From Apiospora phragmitis (taxonomy: Eukaryota > Ascomycota > Sordariomycetes > Amphisphaeriales > Apiosporaceae): DNA of 64,000 nucleotides. The position numbers were made by a program, and so were the translations under genes. The notes under the pieces are model-generated. The model made no database searches. It was not told the DNA's origin and saw only the letters and a program-made list of their open reading frames with translations. This document shows positions 22,238 to 33,992 of the stretch, one piece after another (position 1 is the first letter of the stretch; each line of letters starts with the position of its first letter). The stretch lies in contig JAQQWL010000005.1 in assembly GCA_038363925.1 (NCBI GenBank), positions 1,550,001 through 1,614,000 of the forward strand, written 5' to 3'.

Positions 22238-25200
22238 TTACTCATCAATGTCCATGTCCACTGATGCTTCATATGTTTGTTCCGTGCCATTTTCGTCTCT
22301 AATCTGACGATCCAGTTTCTCGGCTGCAAGAGATCTTTCTACCAACGAGTTAATGATGTCCATTTGTTCATTGGGCACACTGCGCTGGCCTCTCAACTGG
22401 GGCAAGGAACGGCCAGCCGCTTCAGTAAGCAGCGGGTCGATACATCTTCTTCCAGCATCGCTTCTGAAATGTTGCTTGATCTCTAGTGCTTCACTGAATC
22501 GGCTACCACATCCCCACTGTCCACCGGCTTTGAGATCGCCTTTACATACAAATTCGATCTTGTGAATTGTTTGGTGTCGCTTGCAATCATGCTTTCGGGC
22601 AAATTGCTTACCACACACAATGCATACAAACGGTTTCTCATTGGTATGCGAGCGTAAGTGTGAGCGTAGATTGAAAGCCCGAGTAAACCTTTTAGTGCAG
22701 AGAGTACACTGGAAGATAGCTTCGTATGTCTGCCTCGTGTTTTTACTCTCGACCAACTGCTGATCTCCTTTAGATTTCTTCAAGCGCGAGAACAGAGTAG
22801 AGAGTGTGTGCAAGCCAGGACGCATTTTGACTCTATGCCTATCCAGTTCACTGCGAGACTGGAATCCGAACATGGCACCTTCGCAGTCCTCTTCTGTGCA
22901 CCTAAAGGGCCGCTCGTGCCTTTCGACATGGCTCGTACGTCCTCCGGCATTTTGAAAGCCGCTGTGGAAGTAATGATAGGTGACTTTAAGACATTTATAC
23001 CATTTGTGCCCATAGATGCTGTTCAGCGATTGGGAAGCCTCTTATAATCCGTATGACAGCTCGGCTAACATATGTTCCAGGACCTTGCGATTGCGCATAA
23101 ACGCTGTTTCGAGGGATCTCAGGCTTATTGTGTCTCTTCTGTCGTCCTTCCAAGACGAGACTTCTTGGGCGTGGGCGAATATTCTCCCCAAGGCTTGGAA
23201 ACAACCTGCGTTTCTCCACGTTGGAGATACCTTTTTGGGGTCAAAATCTACCCCGGAATCTGAATCATCGTTGAATCGGGATTCGAAATTAGTCAGCGCT
23301 TCGCAGAAGTCTTCCTTGGCTGCCTCTGTCAAGCTCCGCCCGTCGAGAGCCGCGGCTTTCATGAAGTGCTCCGTCCAGTATGCTATGGCATAATCCTGGA
23401 AGGCTAAGTGGCCTTCTTTCGCAGCGCTCATGAGTACGTGGTGCTCCTCGTTTTCAAAGCATTTTTCAAAGCATTCGAAGGTAAGGTAATGCATGCATAT
23501 GGTGGACAGGCTCAGTTCGGCAAAGTCCTTTGAGATGAACCCAGACTGTGTAATGTAGCTACTGGATAGGTTAGGCGACTGGCTGAAGCCATGAGACCAG
23601 GAATTGAAGTTGATCTTACAACGTTGCCGTCGCGTGGATGAATTGCACTTGACCGCCAATCTGGACGTCAATGAGAGAGCCGCAGATCTCTCGAATGTGT
23701 AACCGAAGCCTTCGGTGAGCGTCGATGGTCTGCTCTACTGCGTTCATTGCAATGGCTGTTTGGATCTCTCGCCAGTAAAGCGGTCTACTGGCGCATATCA
23801 TCCAGCTCAGAATCTTGCGGGCTGCGTTACGCTCACTCGAATTCACGTTCCGTTCTATTCGAACGATGGTGCGATTATAACTATTCCATGTCAGCAAAGC
23901 CTACGGTCCTCAGTTGTAATCAAATGTTGTGCCCTACGCTTCTTGAAGCCCTGTGGGAAAGCAATTCGGCTCGAGTTCCTGCGCTAGCTCCTCTATGGTC
24001 AATTGGGCGTGCAAGTTGTTCATCACGAGTTTAGCGTAAAGGAACATTCCTAGAACGATTCGTATCAGCCGAGCCGCTCGTCCCATCATTGAGAGCCCCA
24101 AGCGAGGCGCGGTCCTAATCGTGGATCAAAGGCTACTCACCATCAGCTCGATCCTTGACGTTTTGCTTGATGTACTGTATATAAGTTTCCGAGAGTCCAC
24201 CGGGAATGCACCAGGCTTCGCGTAGCTTCGTCGTCTGTGCCTCGACGTAAACGGCTATGTCGCGCTGCGTATCCTCGACCCGAAGGCCGAAAATTGTCGC
24301 TGGAGTCATCAACCGCCTAATATCAGGCTCATCACGGCTAGTAAAAAGAACCCTCAGCTTTCCAGGATCTGAAGTGTCGCATGTGCTAACTAAGCCATGG
24401 ACGAAATCGAGGGACTCCTTCCTTTGGTGCTCTTCACATTCATCCAGTCCATCGATGACGATAAATCCTCGAGATAGACATTGGCACATGAGTTTTAAGA
24501 GGTCTTTTGCCATCGCGGTTGATGTCAACGATGTGTGGCCGCTTTCTATGTATTTTTCGTAGAACACGGGCATAAACTGCCTCGCTTGGCTGACGAATTG
24601 GGCGAGAAGGCCTTTCAGGATGGCTAGTGTGCTGTTTCTTGCCGGGTCCATCTCTTTGCAGTAGAAGTAAGCTACCAATATGGTCTGGCTTCTACTATGC
24701 ATAAGGCTTGCGGCGATCGTCGATGCCAATATGGTCTTTCCTGTAAGAAGCCTTTAGCATCTGGAAAAGTACGATATGGACTATCTAGGCATGCATCACT
24801 AACCAGCCCCGGGAATGCCATGCATCCACAATGAAGACGACCTGGGGATGGAACTTTCGATCCAATCCTTCACGTCCTGTTGCTCTAGAATCCAGTTGCC
24901 GGTCTCAGGATGTTTCTTACTAACTTCCAGAAGTTGCTCATGGTCGACGTAAGATTCAGCGGCTGCAATCCAGTTCATCAACAAGAGAAACCGCTTCTGT
25001 GTCTCGTCGATACGTCGCAAGCGATGCTCCTCTAACAACACCTCTCTATCGCGCTGGTAGGTTTGTAAGCTCTGGATGTTTACCTGAAGTGCTTGGCTGT
25101 CGAGAAGTTTACGGTAACGCTGTAGCTGATCCAATATCTGGTGGAAGTCTGATTTGAAAGTCTTCCACATGGATCTGAATATTTGTGACAGTGCTGTTTC

Positions 25201-25798
25201 CCTTTTCGTTAGCAATAGGTAGGGATTCTCACGAGGATGCATTCGTAATCCTCTGCTTAAAGATGCGCAACGCTTGGCCATGGAATCGAAGTACATCAGC
25301 CCAAAGCATTTATGCGACCGCTTGCATCTGCGGCTGGGTCCGAAACAACTGCTCATAGTTCTGCAGGATCGGTATGTGCTCTGTAATCTGTTCGTATGCA
25401 TCGAGCAGAGCGTCCAGAGACTCTGCCCATGTACTAGCAGTCTATAATCCACTTAGCATGCCATAACTTGCGGAAAGGTACGCTTTCCTGAGCCAAGCGC
25501 AGATTGATAAATGACTGACCTGGAGAATAAGCTTCATAGGACCCCAAACGAAAGCTAATATCTCGGAGGTATTCAAAAACACATCCAGGACTTTACATAG
25601 CTGCCCCATGGCTTCTATAAAGCCCTGGATGCGGGTAAGGTTGATGATCTTCTTACTTCTCCGCTGCTCCGCTTGGATGGCTACGATCGCTATTCTGACA
25701 TCTTGGGAGGTTACGAATTGGAAATCTGCTCTTTCTGCAGCGGTCAGTTTCGACTTGAAGGCTGCTAGAGCCTTGTCGAAAGCGTTTGATGCCGACAT
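22238..25798 (-). pseudogene. DUF7708-NACHT-C2H2 zinc-finger NLR-type receptor, two stops and one frameshift
   Basis: One six-exon gene on the minus strand: 25520-25798, 24804-25441, 24141-24740, 23938-24049, 23620-23880 and 22238-23558, all with GT..AG ends and matching phases except one base extra in exon 2. N-terminus MSASNAFDKALAAFKSKL leads to a DUF7708-type region (FVWGPMKLILQ, SLDALLDAYEQI, MLWADVLRFHGQALRIF). NACHT: SLWMHGIPGAG/KT with the P-loop split by an intron, Walker B GFIVIDGLDECEE, sensor VLFTSRDEPDIRR, then GMFLYAKLVMNNL. The C-terminus carries C2H2 fingers, the clearest being FQCTLCTKRFTRAFNLRSH and FVCIVCGKQFARKHDCKRH, ending in an acidic SVDMDIDE. In-frame TAA codons occur near 25312 (before MLWADV) and at 23042-23044 (before EASQSL). 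NACHT proteins with zinc-finger tails are a common fungal STAND type. Probably inactive, unless the stops are errors. Confidence 0.75.
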
Positions 25799-25883
25799 GA
25801 TGTGCTCTCAGAAGACGAGCATCAGTTTAGACAATTAGCCTGTAAGCAATTGGAAGCACTCAGCTTCGGATATTAAGGACTAA

Positions 25884-27112
25884 TGAAGATGTAACCACCT
25901 CGATGACGGATTGCGAGTTTGCAAGTATTATGGCAGGAGACGAGACAAGAGCCCGGAAGTTTACCTGAGAAGTCACATCGTGCTGACCACGTATCACACA
26001 ATCGCCTCAAGCTTTAAAAACTCTAGTAGTGCCATATACCAGCTCGGCTGGTATCGAATTATTCTAGATGAAGGTAAGCAAAACGGCGTTCGTCAGGAAT
26101 CATTCCGGCGAAATCTCAATGTACTGAACTTTTGGAATGTAGCACATACGATTCGTCGCCAGGCGACAAGTCTGTATCAAGCAGCATCCGCTCTCACTGC
26201 AAGGTCGCGCTGGTGTCTTACAGCAACTGTTCCAACTGATACTCAACGCCGGGATCCTTCAGGCATCCTTTGTCCTGACTGCCAAGAAAGCAGTGAGGCA
26301 GTGACTACCGGTCCTGGAGCCCAGGCTGAGACTGATTCCAGTTTGAGCAATTCACGCCATGTGGATTCGTCCTATGAACATGCCAACTTCAATCCAAAAG
26401 GGTTTTCATCCAAGATCGACTGCTTGGTGCGAGATGTAATGGAACTAGACGCGAATAGCAAAATGTACACGCCATATTCATGCGTTTATAGCGCCGTTGA
26501 GTGGCTATGATGCTGACAATATGACAAAGCATAGTCTTTTCCTGCTGGACACTATCGCTCGACCTCGTAGTGCTCCACCTCGAGAGAAACGATATCCAGT
26601 TTCTACGCATAGACGGAAGGATGGAAAACCCAAAGCGACAGGCCAACATGGAACTCTTCGAGTCAAGCAAGGACTCTCGGGTCCTTCTGATGAGCACAGG
26701 CGTGGGAGCGTTTGGGTGAGCAAAGCCCCTCCACCCCACACCCCCGAACCCCCTTTTCCTCATAAAATATATATGATATGACGAAGACCTATTCACTTAA
26801 CATGTCACGCACTATAGCTTGAACCTGACGGCCGCGGATCAGGTATTCATTTTGGAGCCGCAGTGGAACCCGGCCGTGGAGAAACAGGCAATTGGTAGAG
26901 TCCAGAGACTGGAACAGAGGAAAGACGTGGTCGTCACGCGGTATCTGATCTTGGAGTCCATCGAAATGGTAAGTTCACCGTCTTCCTTGTCCTTCTCCTT
27001 CCCCGTAAAGGATGCCAAAGCTGACCTGAGCCCCAAGAGTATACACAGCCAGCAGAGCCACAAGGAGTCACTGGCCCAGGAAGTATGTTATAGCATTCAT
27101 AGATCCTTCTGA
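25884..27112 (+). pseudogene. Truncated SNF2/RAD5-16-like helicase with an internal deletion
   Basis: Pieces of an SNF2 ATPase read in order with clean introns: up to 26073 (KYYGRRRDKSPEVYL, DIVLTTYH-like SHIVLTTYHTI, ending DE), 26143-26464 (AHTIRRQATSLYQAASALTA, RWCLT), 26530-26715 (IVFSCWTLSLDLVVLHLE, FLRIDGRMENPKRQ, LLMSTGVGAFG), 26818-26968 (LNLTAADQVFILEPQWNP, EKQAIGRVQRLEQRKDV), and a last exon to 27112. The DEAH box is split by an intron. The 5' half, including the Walker A motif, is missing, and after RWCLT the sequence jumps to ILCPDCQ, so the middle of the ATPase core is deleted while the C-terminal helicase half is intact. Its first recognisable codon is 86 bp from the start of the divergent NLR gene, suggesting a rearrangement breakpoint there. 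Not expected to be functional. Confidence 0.8.
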
Positions 27113-27406
27113 CCAGGGCCGCCAAATGCCATGATGCTTGTTGCGCTCCCAAGAGGCAGCCGCTTCGGTAATAAGCGCCTTTTGCAGCTACTAATACCTA
27201 AGATCAGGCACTAGAACACGCAGGCAAATTACTTTGGGGACTTCAGCTGTAGATGAGGAGGTTCTATGCTTATTTATCAGGCTTTTGGTAATGATCGGTT
27301 CAATTTTATAAGTCGTCCACTTAGAATTATTATTTGTAGTCTTGACTATGGCCCCTCGTGTGTATTGATTGTTAGATCTTCATCCACAGGTCTTCCTCGA
27401 TGTTAC

Positions 27407-27921
27407 TCATCCAGCCTTAGGCTCGTCTTCGTCCTTCTTGGGCTCTTCAGGTTCCTGTGCAAGCTTATGGCGAGTTAGCAGGTTTCTTGGTGCGGTTGCA
27501 TTGGGCTCTGGTCGACTTTGGGGGAGCGGAACTCACCCGGATCTCGATAAGGGGCGGTAGGTCAAGTATTCCAACATAGTCCAGACAGACTAGGAGCGAA
27601 AAGATATACACGGCCCAACTCATCACTGGCTGTTGCCCTCCCATTGTTGCGTTACCAGATAGTTCAGAGGTCGAGTGTCTCTTTCCATCACCCGACTTGC
27701 CCCCAGCACCATCCTTGTTGCGATCGTCAGGTCTCGGGGATGTGTGGATATGGTACCGGGTCCTCGTTCGTGGTTCTTGGCCAGTATAGCCTTGTCGAAG
27801 AGAGCTTTGGGGATGGCTTGGTATTGCGGAACACGAGAGTAGCACTCGGACGGAAGGCCAAGGAAGATGCCACTCTCGGGACCCTAGAGAGGGACTTCGC
27901 GATAGAGTTGTTGAAATACAT
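27407..27921 (-). CDS. Small membrane protein with a mitochondrial-type N-terminus
   Basis: Two exons, 27537-27921 and 27407-27454, joined by an intron with GTGAGT donor and TGCTAAC branch site. The N-terminus MYFNNSIAKSLSRVPRVASS is rich in Arg/Ser and lacks acids, like a mitochondrial presequence. A Gly/Lys/Asp-rich linker follows, then one hydrophobic segment, PVMSWAVYIFSLLVCLDYVG, and a charged tail EPEEPKKDEDEPKAG. One extra base near 27728 (ETDDRNKD junction) must be removed to join the two halves; the result is 143 aa. I do not know the family. The arrangement (presequence, single membrane span, acidic tail) suggests an inner-membrane protein. Small size and one break leave some doubt. 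Confidence 0.5.
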
Positions 27922-28496
27922 GTGGCACATAGTAACTTCGTCTCCCCAGTTCGAATGAATTATAATAGAAGGGTAGGAAAGGAATAGAGGATGAGGGGTT
28001 TTGGTTTGGAAATGACAGTATTTACTCATGGCTGCCTAGGGCGTGGCGTTTCCCTATCGGGGCTCGGTAGCCAATGCCCTAGGCAGGATGCAAGTATCAC
28101 CTTTGCTTTTGATACATTAGTATTTGACTGGAAAGAATTTGTACTGAGGTTTGTAGCTGCCTCTCTTTTAGCGGCGACGGGGGATCTTGCAATCCCCTGA
28201 CTCTGCCTCAAACAGAGTTGTTTCTCCTCCCACTAGATATGAGCATTCCAGGCCCCTTCGGCACCAACCGACTTCATAGGTGTCATATCCATCTACATTT
28301 TGCCGAACAAGTCATCACTAACCATTATTTCTTTGGACCAAATCAGACGGAGGCCCAGATTATCTTTGATTATACATGTAGCCTCTAAATCACTATCATT
28401 TCTCAACTTTGATTCATGGCCAGGTCAGCCAAGCAGAAACGAAAAACTCAACGCTGCTGCCACTTGCATAAGTACCGGGACACCAAAAGTACCTGC
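27922..28496. other. Intergenic
   Basis: Between the small membrane-protein gene start and the tyrosinase stop codon; both are on the minus strand. No coding signal seen. Confidence 0.45.
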
Positions 28497-30234
28497 CTAT
28501 TCATAATCGTAGCAAAAAGGGCCACTGTGGGTGTCCATCATATCTCCAATCTTCAAAACTCCGCCGATTTGTCCAAAGTTGAGGGGCGTCTCGAGAGTGA
28601 CGTTCTTATAAGGTATGTCGCCAAAATAGTTATACGGATAGGCCCACTAAGTATGGTCAGCTGGGTCCCTTTGCTGTATACTTACTTAGTAAGTGGTCCA
28701 TATACCTGGGTGTCTGGTCCCCCGATGTCACTTTTTCGTGTCTCCCAGTCTTCGCTTATAGTTAGCCTTCGTCGCATTTGAACTCGAGTCGCGGAATCAG
28801 CTCACCTTGCTTTTGCCACATGTTCCAAACTCGATCCAGAGCCGAATGGTGCAACCAGAAAATGGGGTCGGCAGGAGACGAATAGGTGTTTGCCATCTAA
28901 GAGTAAGAGCAGTTGATTAGTTGCTATTCATCCTTATGATTATACTGCACACAGGGCTGCTGTATTCTTTACCTCTCCAATATTTCCTCCAACCCCAGGT
29001 GCGCGCCGCCATGCAAGGACATGTCTGCGATCTCGAGAGAAAAGCCTTCGATCCTATGGTCCAAGTGCCAGAAGTCTTCGGCCTCCATGACAAAGGCGAG
29101 CTTGGAGGCGTTCAGTGCCTGAGTCACGAGCCAAGGGCTGAGGTCTCGTCGAAGGCAATGGGGCGTGTAGCCTGTGTGGTTGCCAGGTCCCATCGAGACA
29201 TTCACATGTACAAAGGGGCCATCCTCAATGCAGCCTAGATACATAATTACAAAGGTTAGTCTGGTGACGTACGAGCCTTTGTAATACCGTGATAAGGCTC
29301 ACCTCCGCCAGTTCTGTTAGGTACGGGGGTCATGGTTTGCCAGTCTTCGGGAAATCCGGTTGTATTGGCAATGTAGGGACCGTTTCCTGCGCTTCATGGT
29401 AAGCAGCTGATAGCTCTTTCTGTGAATGGATAGTAGTACTGACCTCCAAACCCATGAATGGGATCAAATATGGGAGATTCCACGACTGCTTTTTCGGAAA
29501 CTGCATCTCGAGTCCAGTCTGTACCCTCGTATGTCAGTTCCTCCCCCCAATAATTCGAAGGTACTCGAATCCCAACTCACCCCAGTACCTGCCAAATGTT
29601 AGTGGGGATTACTTTCTGCAAAGGGAGAGGAGACAGATCTCTTACGGGACGGCTCCCTTATAACCGCAGGCCTCCCTCAGATTTTGTTCGAAAAACCACA
29701 AATAGTAGCGGTGCCATCTACGGCTGTCAGTACGGGAAGTTCATAGTGAAATGTATTTTGTAGTTGGCCCTACGGTAAGAGTTGTCCCTGTGGAAAAATT
29801 AGGAGAGGTTAGTATAGGGGATACATACATTTGCTTGCGAGTTGAAAGGGAAAGAGGGTGCTTACCACCCAATGAACGTAGTCTGTCTGAGTAATGTGCA
29901 AAGCCAAGAAGTCATCATATCTTGACTTCACGCCGTCAAAGATGTCTGAAGTCTGTCCTGGCTTTGATTGGAGGCATCTGACAGTACTGATGAAGCCTTG
30001 ACGCTCAGAAGTTGAGAGGGTCCGCCTATATGTACGAAGTAAGGTATTAGCATTGCAGCAGCAGGTAGAAGGAGGCGGAACAGTTGTCCGTGTGCCTTAC
30101 CACTCCCTCCTGATCAACGGTTGTTGACATGCTACATCCTTGGTTGGATTTGCGTCACCCAGCAGCCTGGATGAGGCAAAGCCAACTTGAGTCAGCGCCA
30201 CAAGCACACTGTAGACAAGCGAGTCAAAATGCAT
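28497..30234 (-). CDS. Secreted tyrosinase-family copper oxidase, 11 exons, two single-base frameshifts
   Basis: Eleven exons: 30101-30234, 29866-30025, 29774-29787, 29646-29723, 29581-29589, 29444-29518, 29303-29386, 28973-29234, 28806-28896, 28706-28749 and 28497-28646, including microexons of 14 and 8-9 nt. Start MHFDSLVYSVLVALTQVGFA looks like a signal peptide. Copper-site A: SRYDDFLALHITQTDYVHWV, then RRWHRYYLWFFEQNLREACG and PYWDW. Copper-site B: DMSLHGGAHLG and PADPIFWLHHSALDRVW. The C-terminus MMDTHSGPFCYDYE is typical. One G is extra at the PYWDW exon (G5 at 29580-29584) and one is missing near 28990 (GVGGNIGE); corrected length is 366 aa. Fungal enzymes of this short, secreted type oxidise phenols and include UstQ-like enzymes of ribosomal-peptide pathways, but no UstYa-like (DUF3328) neighbour is seen. 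It is divergent from a secreted cupin. Confidence 0.88.
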
Positions 30235-30986
30235 ATTGCGAGTAAGTGTGTCGGGAGTGTATATGACAACGAGAAGAGAAGTGAAGTGACAGAAAGTTAT
30301 GCAGCCCCTGAAGCGAGATGCCCGGGTACTAATATATACTTCGCGAATCCCAAGAACTACTTACTTCTCATCATGTGCACCAGCATTTGCTGTACGTCCT
30401 TGCTGACATGAGGGGTATATTTGTGTAGCCAAGTTGACAAGTTTAACTTAGGAAGTCATTCCATCTTTCCCTAGACTAGATATTTGAGCCTCACAACCGA
30501 CCCCGAGTCTTCATGATCGACATATCGTTACTAATGATATATGCTACCTGATGATCATGCTCACCACCACGTATGTGCCTTACGGCGTTGGCATCCGGGC
30601 TCTTCCGCCGTGTATCTCTGGTTACATCCTATTAGCTGGGATTACGCAATAATTTCGCCTGTCGGGTCTTCCCGATCAGTCTTAGGAGCAGGCGATGCTC
30701 GTAAAGCAAGAGGAACAACAGGCGAGGCTATACCCGCAATGGTAAGAATACTGACTTTGTAGGAGATATTGCGCCCTTTTCGGCCGTATTAGCGCTCTCT
30801 CGGCATGTCAGCGCCGGTCTTGTGGTTTAGGTCTTGCTGGGCAATGTACCGTAAGCGAAATGCTATTCGCCGGAACAACAGACGATTCCCGCCCACTCGA
30901 CTCGGGGTCCGTCTCACACGCGTTTGCTTTTCTCGGACCCATCCTCCTTGAATTTCACCGACAGCAGCTGTAAAAGGAATCCCAAA
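30235..30986. promoter_or_regulatory. Divergent promoter region between tyrosinase and cupin genes
   Basis: A 752-bp interval between two start codons pointing away from each other, so both promoters should lie here. No clear known site was picked out by eye and no coding region is present. Confidence 0.4.
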
Positions 30987-31650
30987 ATGAAGGTCACACT
31001 ACAGCTGGCGAGCTGTGCGGCTCTATTGGCCCATACGAGCCTGGCCAAGCCTATTACCTCCACTACTACTACCCCTACCTGCATCATCCCATCCATTCCG
31101 GCGCTCCCGCCGCGCTCCGCGCAAGAAGTCATCGCAAAGCTTAATCTGACCGCCAACCCGGAAAAGGGCTACTACGTCGAGTCCTTCCGGGACCCCGACA
31201 ACGCCACCATCCCCGCGGCCAACGGCACCACCACTAGCTACCGCTCCTTCAGCACCGCCATCTACTACCTGCTTGAGGGCCGCGCCGGGGACTCGATCTG
31301 GCACCGCGTCGACGCCGTCGAGGTCTGGCACCACTACGCCGGCGCGGCGCTGACCCTGACCCTCTCGTATGACGACGGGAAGCCCGTCACGAAGAAGGTG
31401 CTGGGCCCGGACATTTTCGCCGGCGATGGCCAGCGGCCGCAGGTAGCGATCGGCAAGTTCCAGTGGCAGAGCGCGCGGAGTCATGGCGACTGGACTCTGG
31501 TGGGGACAACTGGTGAGCGATACCCCCTTTTTCACTCTTCGGACTAAGGTTCTTTCCATCTTGCTGACAAACAGTACAACAGTCGCACCTGGGTTCACCG
31601 ATAGTGGTACTGAGCTTGCAGCGCCGGAATGGAAGCCGACTGGAGCATGA
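30987..31650 (+). CDS. Secreted DUF985/cupin_5-family protein
   Basis: Exons 30987-31512 and 31583-31650 give 197 aa with no breaks. MKVTLQLASCAALLAHTSLA is a signal peptide. The cupin_5 (DUF985) core is clear: LNLTANPEKGYYVESFRD, SFSTAIYYLLEG, IWHRVDAVEVWHHYAGAALT, then WTLVGTTVAPGF and the closing GTELAAPEWKP. The WHR.DAVEVWH segment holds the metal-site His and Glu positions of cupins. Several NxT sites suggest N-glycosylation. Function of this family is poorly known; small-molecule or sugar-related roles are proposed for cupins in general. The pairing with tyrosinase may be meaningful or chance. Confidence 0.88.
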
Positions 31651-33646
31651 ACGCCCATAGAATCACCGAGTATAATCCAGAGAGAGGAGGTTGTAGAATC
31701 ACTACCTGCGTACTCTAGAAAAGCATTGTATTAAATCTAGGAATCTTAATAGCTGTCTGAATAGGCAAAGGCAGTTAATGATGGGGTAATCGGAATGGTA
31801 TCTACCTAAGTCATGAATATCATCATCTTAATAGGAATATAGGACAGTACGCACTACCGCCTAGCGTTAAGTAATGGTAATGGAAGGAGAAGCTTTAGTA
31901 ATTATCATGCGTATTGGTCACCTCCTATCCGTCTAAACCGATAAACTATAAATCCTATAGTGCATTATTTTCTCTTTAGAATTGCTTGTTCTACCTACCC
32001 CTGATTCTCTCACTCGTCATCAGGGGCATCATCCCCCTGGGCCTGTTCGAACAACTTCCCTGTAAAATCCGACAGGGGGTCCAGTAGCCAAGTAGCCTAC
32101 CTCAAGACGATTGGGATCTGGAACCATTGAAAGTAATCGTACCATGCTTGTTAATCCAGTCCCTCACTGGATTGGACCTGTGGATTTTAGTTCTATAGAC
32201 ATCAGCCTGTCAGCCATGACGCACGAGATTTATCCCACGCGATTATGATATCACTCTTCCCGATGGCCTGGTTGGCCGAGAAGATAACAAAGAAGGTGGT
32301 AAACAAATATGTAAACAAAAGTTTTGGGATCGACATATAAGGGTAACCCCCTGAGATATAGTTGAAGGTACCGGCTTTTCAAATAGCGCGAGCTGCGAGT
32401 TGGAGTTCGCGTCGCAGAGAAATTGCTGGGGATATCTGCCCCTCGATGAGTTCGATGCAGTTTCGATGGTAGGATGTATCCCGATCGGAGAGCTCCTCCC
32501 CTAATGCGACTTCATGGGGTGGTGGGCAACTTCTGCAGCCCAGCCCTAGCCGCCCGCGTTCCGATACGTCATATGACAGCCCAACAGCAGCGAAATCGTG
32601 GGGGAATGCTGATCATGACGTAACGGTCTGACAACAAAGAGCACATTTTGCGACACGAAATTACAACATTGTCAGAGCAGAATCCCGACTCCTCGTATGA
32701 TGATATCGAAATGTCGACAATATTATCTCGATGACTTCGATGGGGGGAGGCTTTGCGACTCTGCTCACCTGACAACCAGACGAGTATCGTCTGGATGAGC
32801 GCACCTCCTCATGCTTGCTCGTTCAACTGCTGAAGTGGTAACGCGGTCGATCAAGCAACGACAACCCGTGACAGGTGACGGGGATTTGGTCTCCAAATAT
32901 GCCTTTTAACTCTCTTCGAACCTGTGCCTGTCGATGACGAATGTCAATCCCGTTGGTATGGGGCGATGATGTGGATCCAAAACGCAGGATCGGATACCTA
33001 TCTTCGACGATAAGCAAGCTGCAGGTTAACCCATCCGAGCCCTACGTGTGTATGGAACGGCAGTTTTACTCGAACCGATCGCATGTCGACTTTGGGTGTC
33101 TGTTCGCCGGACTCCAAGATAAGATCGAGTGATTATGACTCCGGTGGGGTTTTGTTTTGCGATTGCCGCGTCAATCCGTGTCGCGGCCTTTACCGTCTCC
33201 CATCCACAACCACCTCGTAAGCTAACGCTTCTTGGCCCTGCAGGCTTGCGGATCAGGACAAGAGGCGCTTGCTGTTAGCGACGGAATGCTCTACAGCGTA
33301 CTTAGCCATAGAGCCATACACGCAAACTGCAGCGACGAGTCGCGAATTCCAAGCTCGCGCGACGATGGGAGCTTCAGCTGTGCCGCCTTGTCGCAGGATT
33401 TGCGCGAAGCTAGTCGGTTGATCAGTTAAACTTACCATCCCCTCGGGAACCTGCCACCAACAAAAGGAATCGCCATTCGTACGATTCGGAGCACCCGAAC
33501 AGAGATCAAACAAAACAACTCCAAGTGAAGACCCCTAACTTGCTGTCGAATCCTGTTCCTGCATATGCTGTATGATCATCCGCAGGGCCACCCCCTCTTA
33601 AAAAGGTACGTCGGTAGTAGCATTCCGCTGTCAATTGCCCAATGAG

Positions 33647-33670
33647 GGCGTCCTGGCGTCCTGGCGTCCT
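33647..33670. repeat. Tandem repeat of GGCGTCCT, three copies
   Basis: Three perfect head-to-tail copies of an 8-bp unit in the gene-poor region. No function apparent. Confidence 0.9.
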
Positions 33671-33976
33671 TCTCTACTGGGCGTTCCGCCCCCGACGTTG
33701 CAGGCCCCATAAAACCCGAGACGCCCGAGGTGTCAGGGAGATGGCGGCCCGCTCCCGATAACGACCACCACCATACCACATACCACCTAAACTTCTTATG
33801 TTCTAGAAGACAGAGAGAGGAAAAACGACCACACCACCACCGGACCAGCCGTAGTAGTTGTCTCGCCTACTCTCGACTTCTAACGGCGCCTCGTGGACAG
33901 GCCGAGAGCCACGTGCTGTGTGCACAATTACTCTGAAACGAGTCGAGATTAAGAAGCACTAGCCAGAATACTAGTT

Positions 33977-33992
33977 TATACTAGCTAGTATA
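33977..33992. repeat. Perfect 16-bp palindrome TATACTAGCTAGTATA
   Basis: A self-complementary 16-mer in AT-rich sequence, flanked by further CTAG-containing words. It may be a chance feature or remnant of an inverted repeat. Confidence 0.85.
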
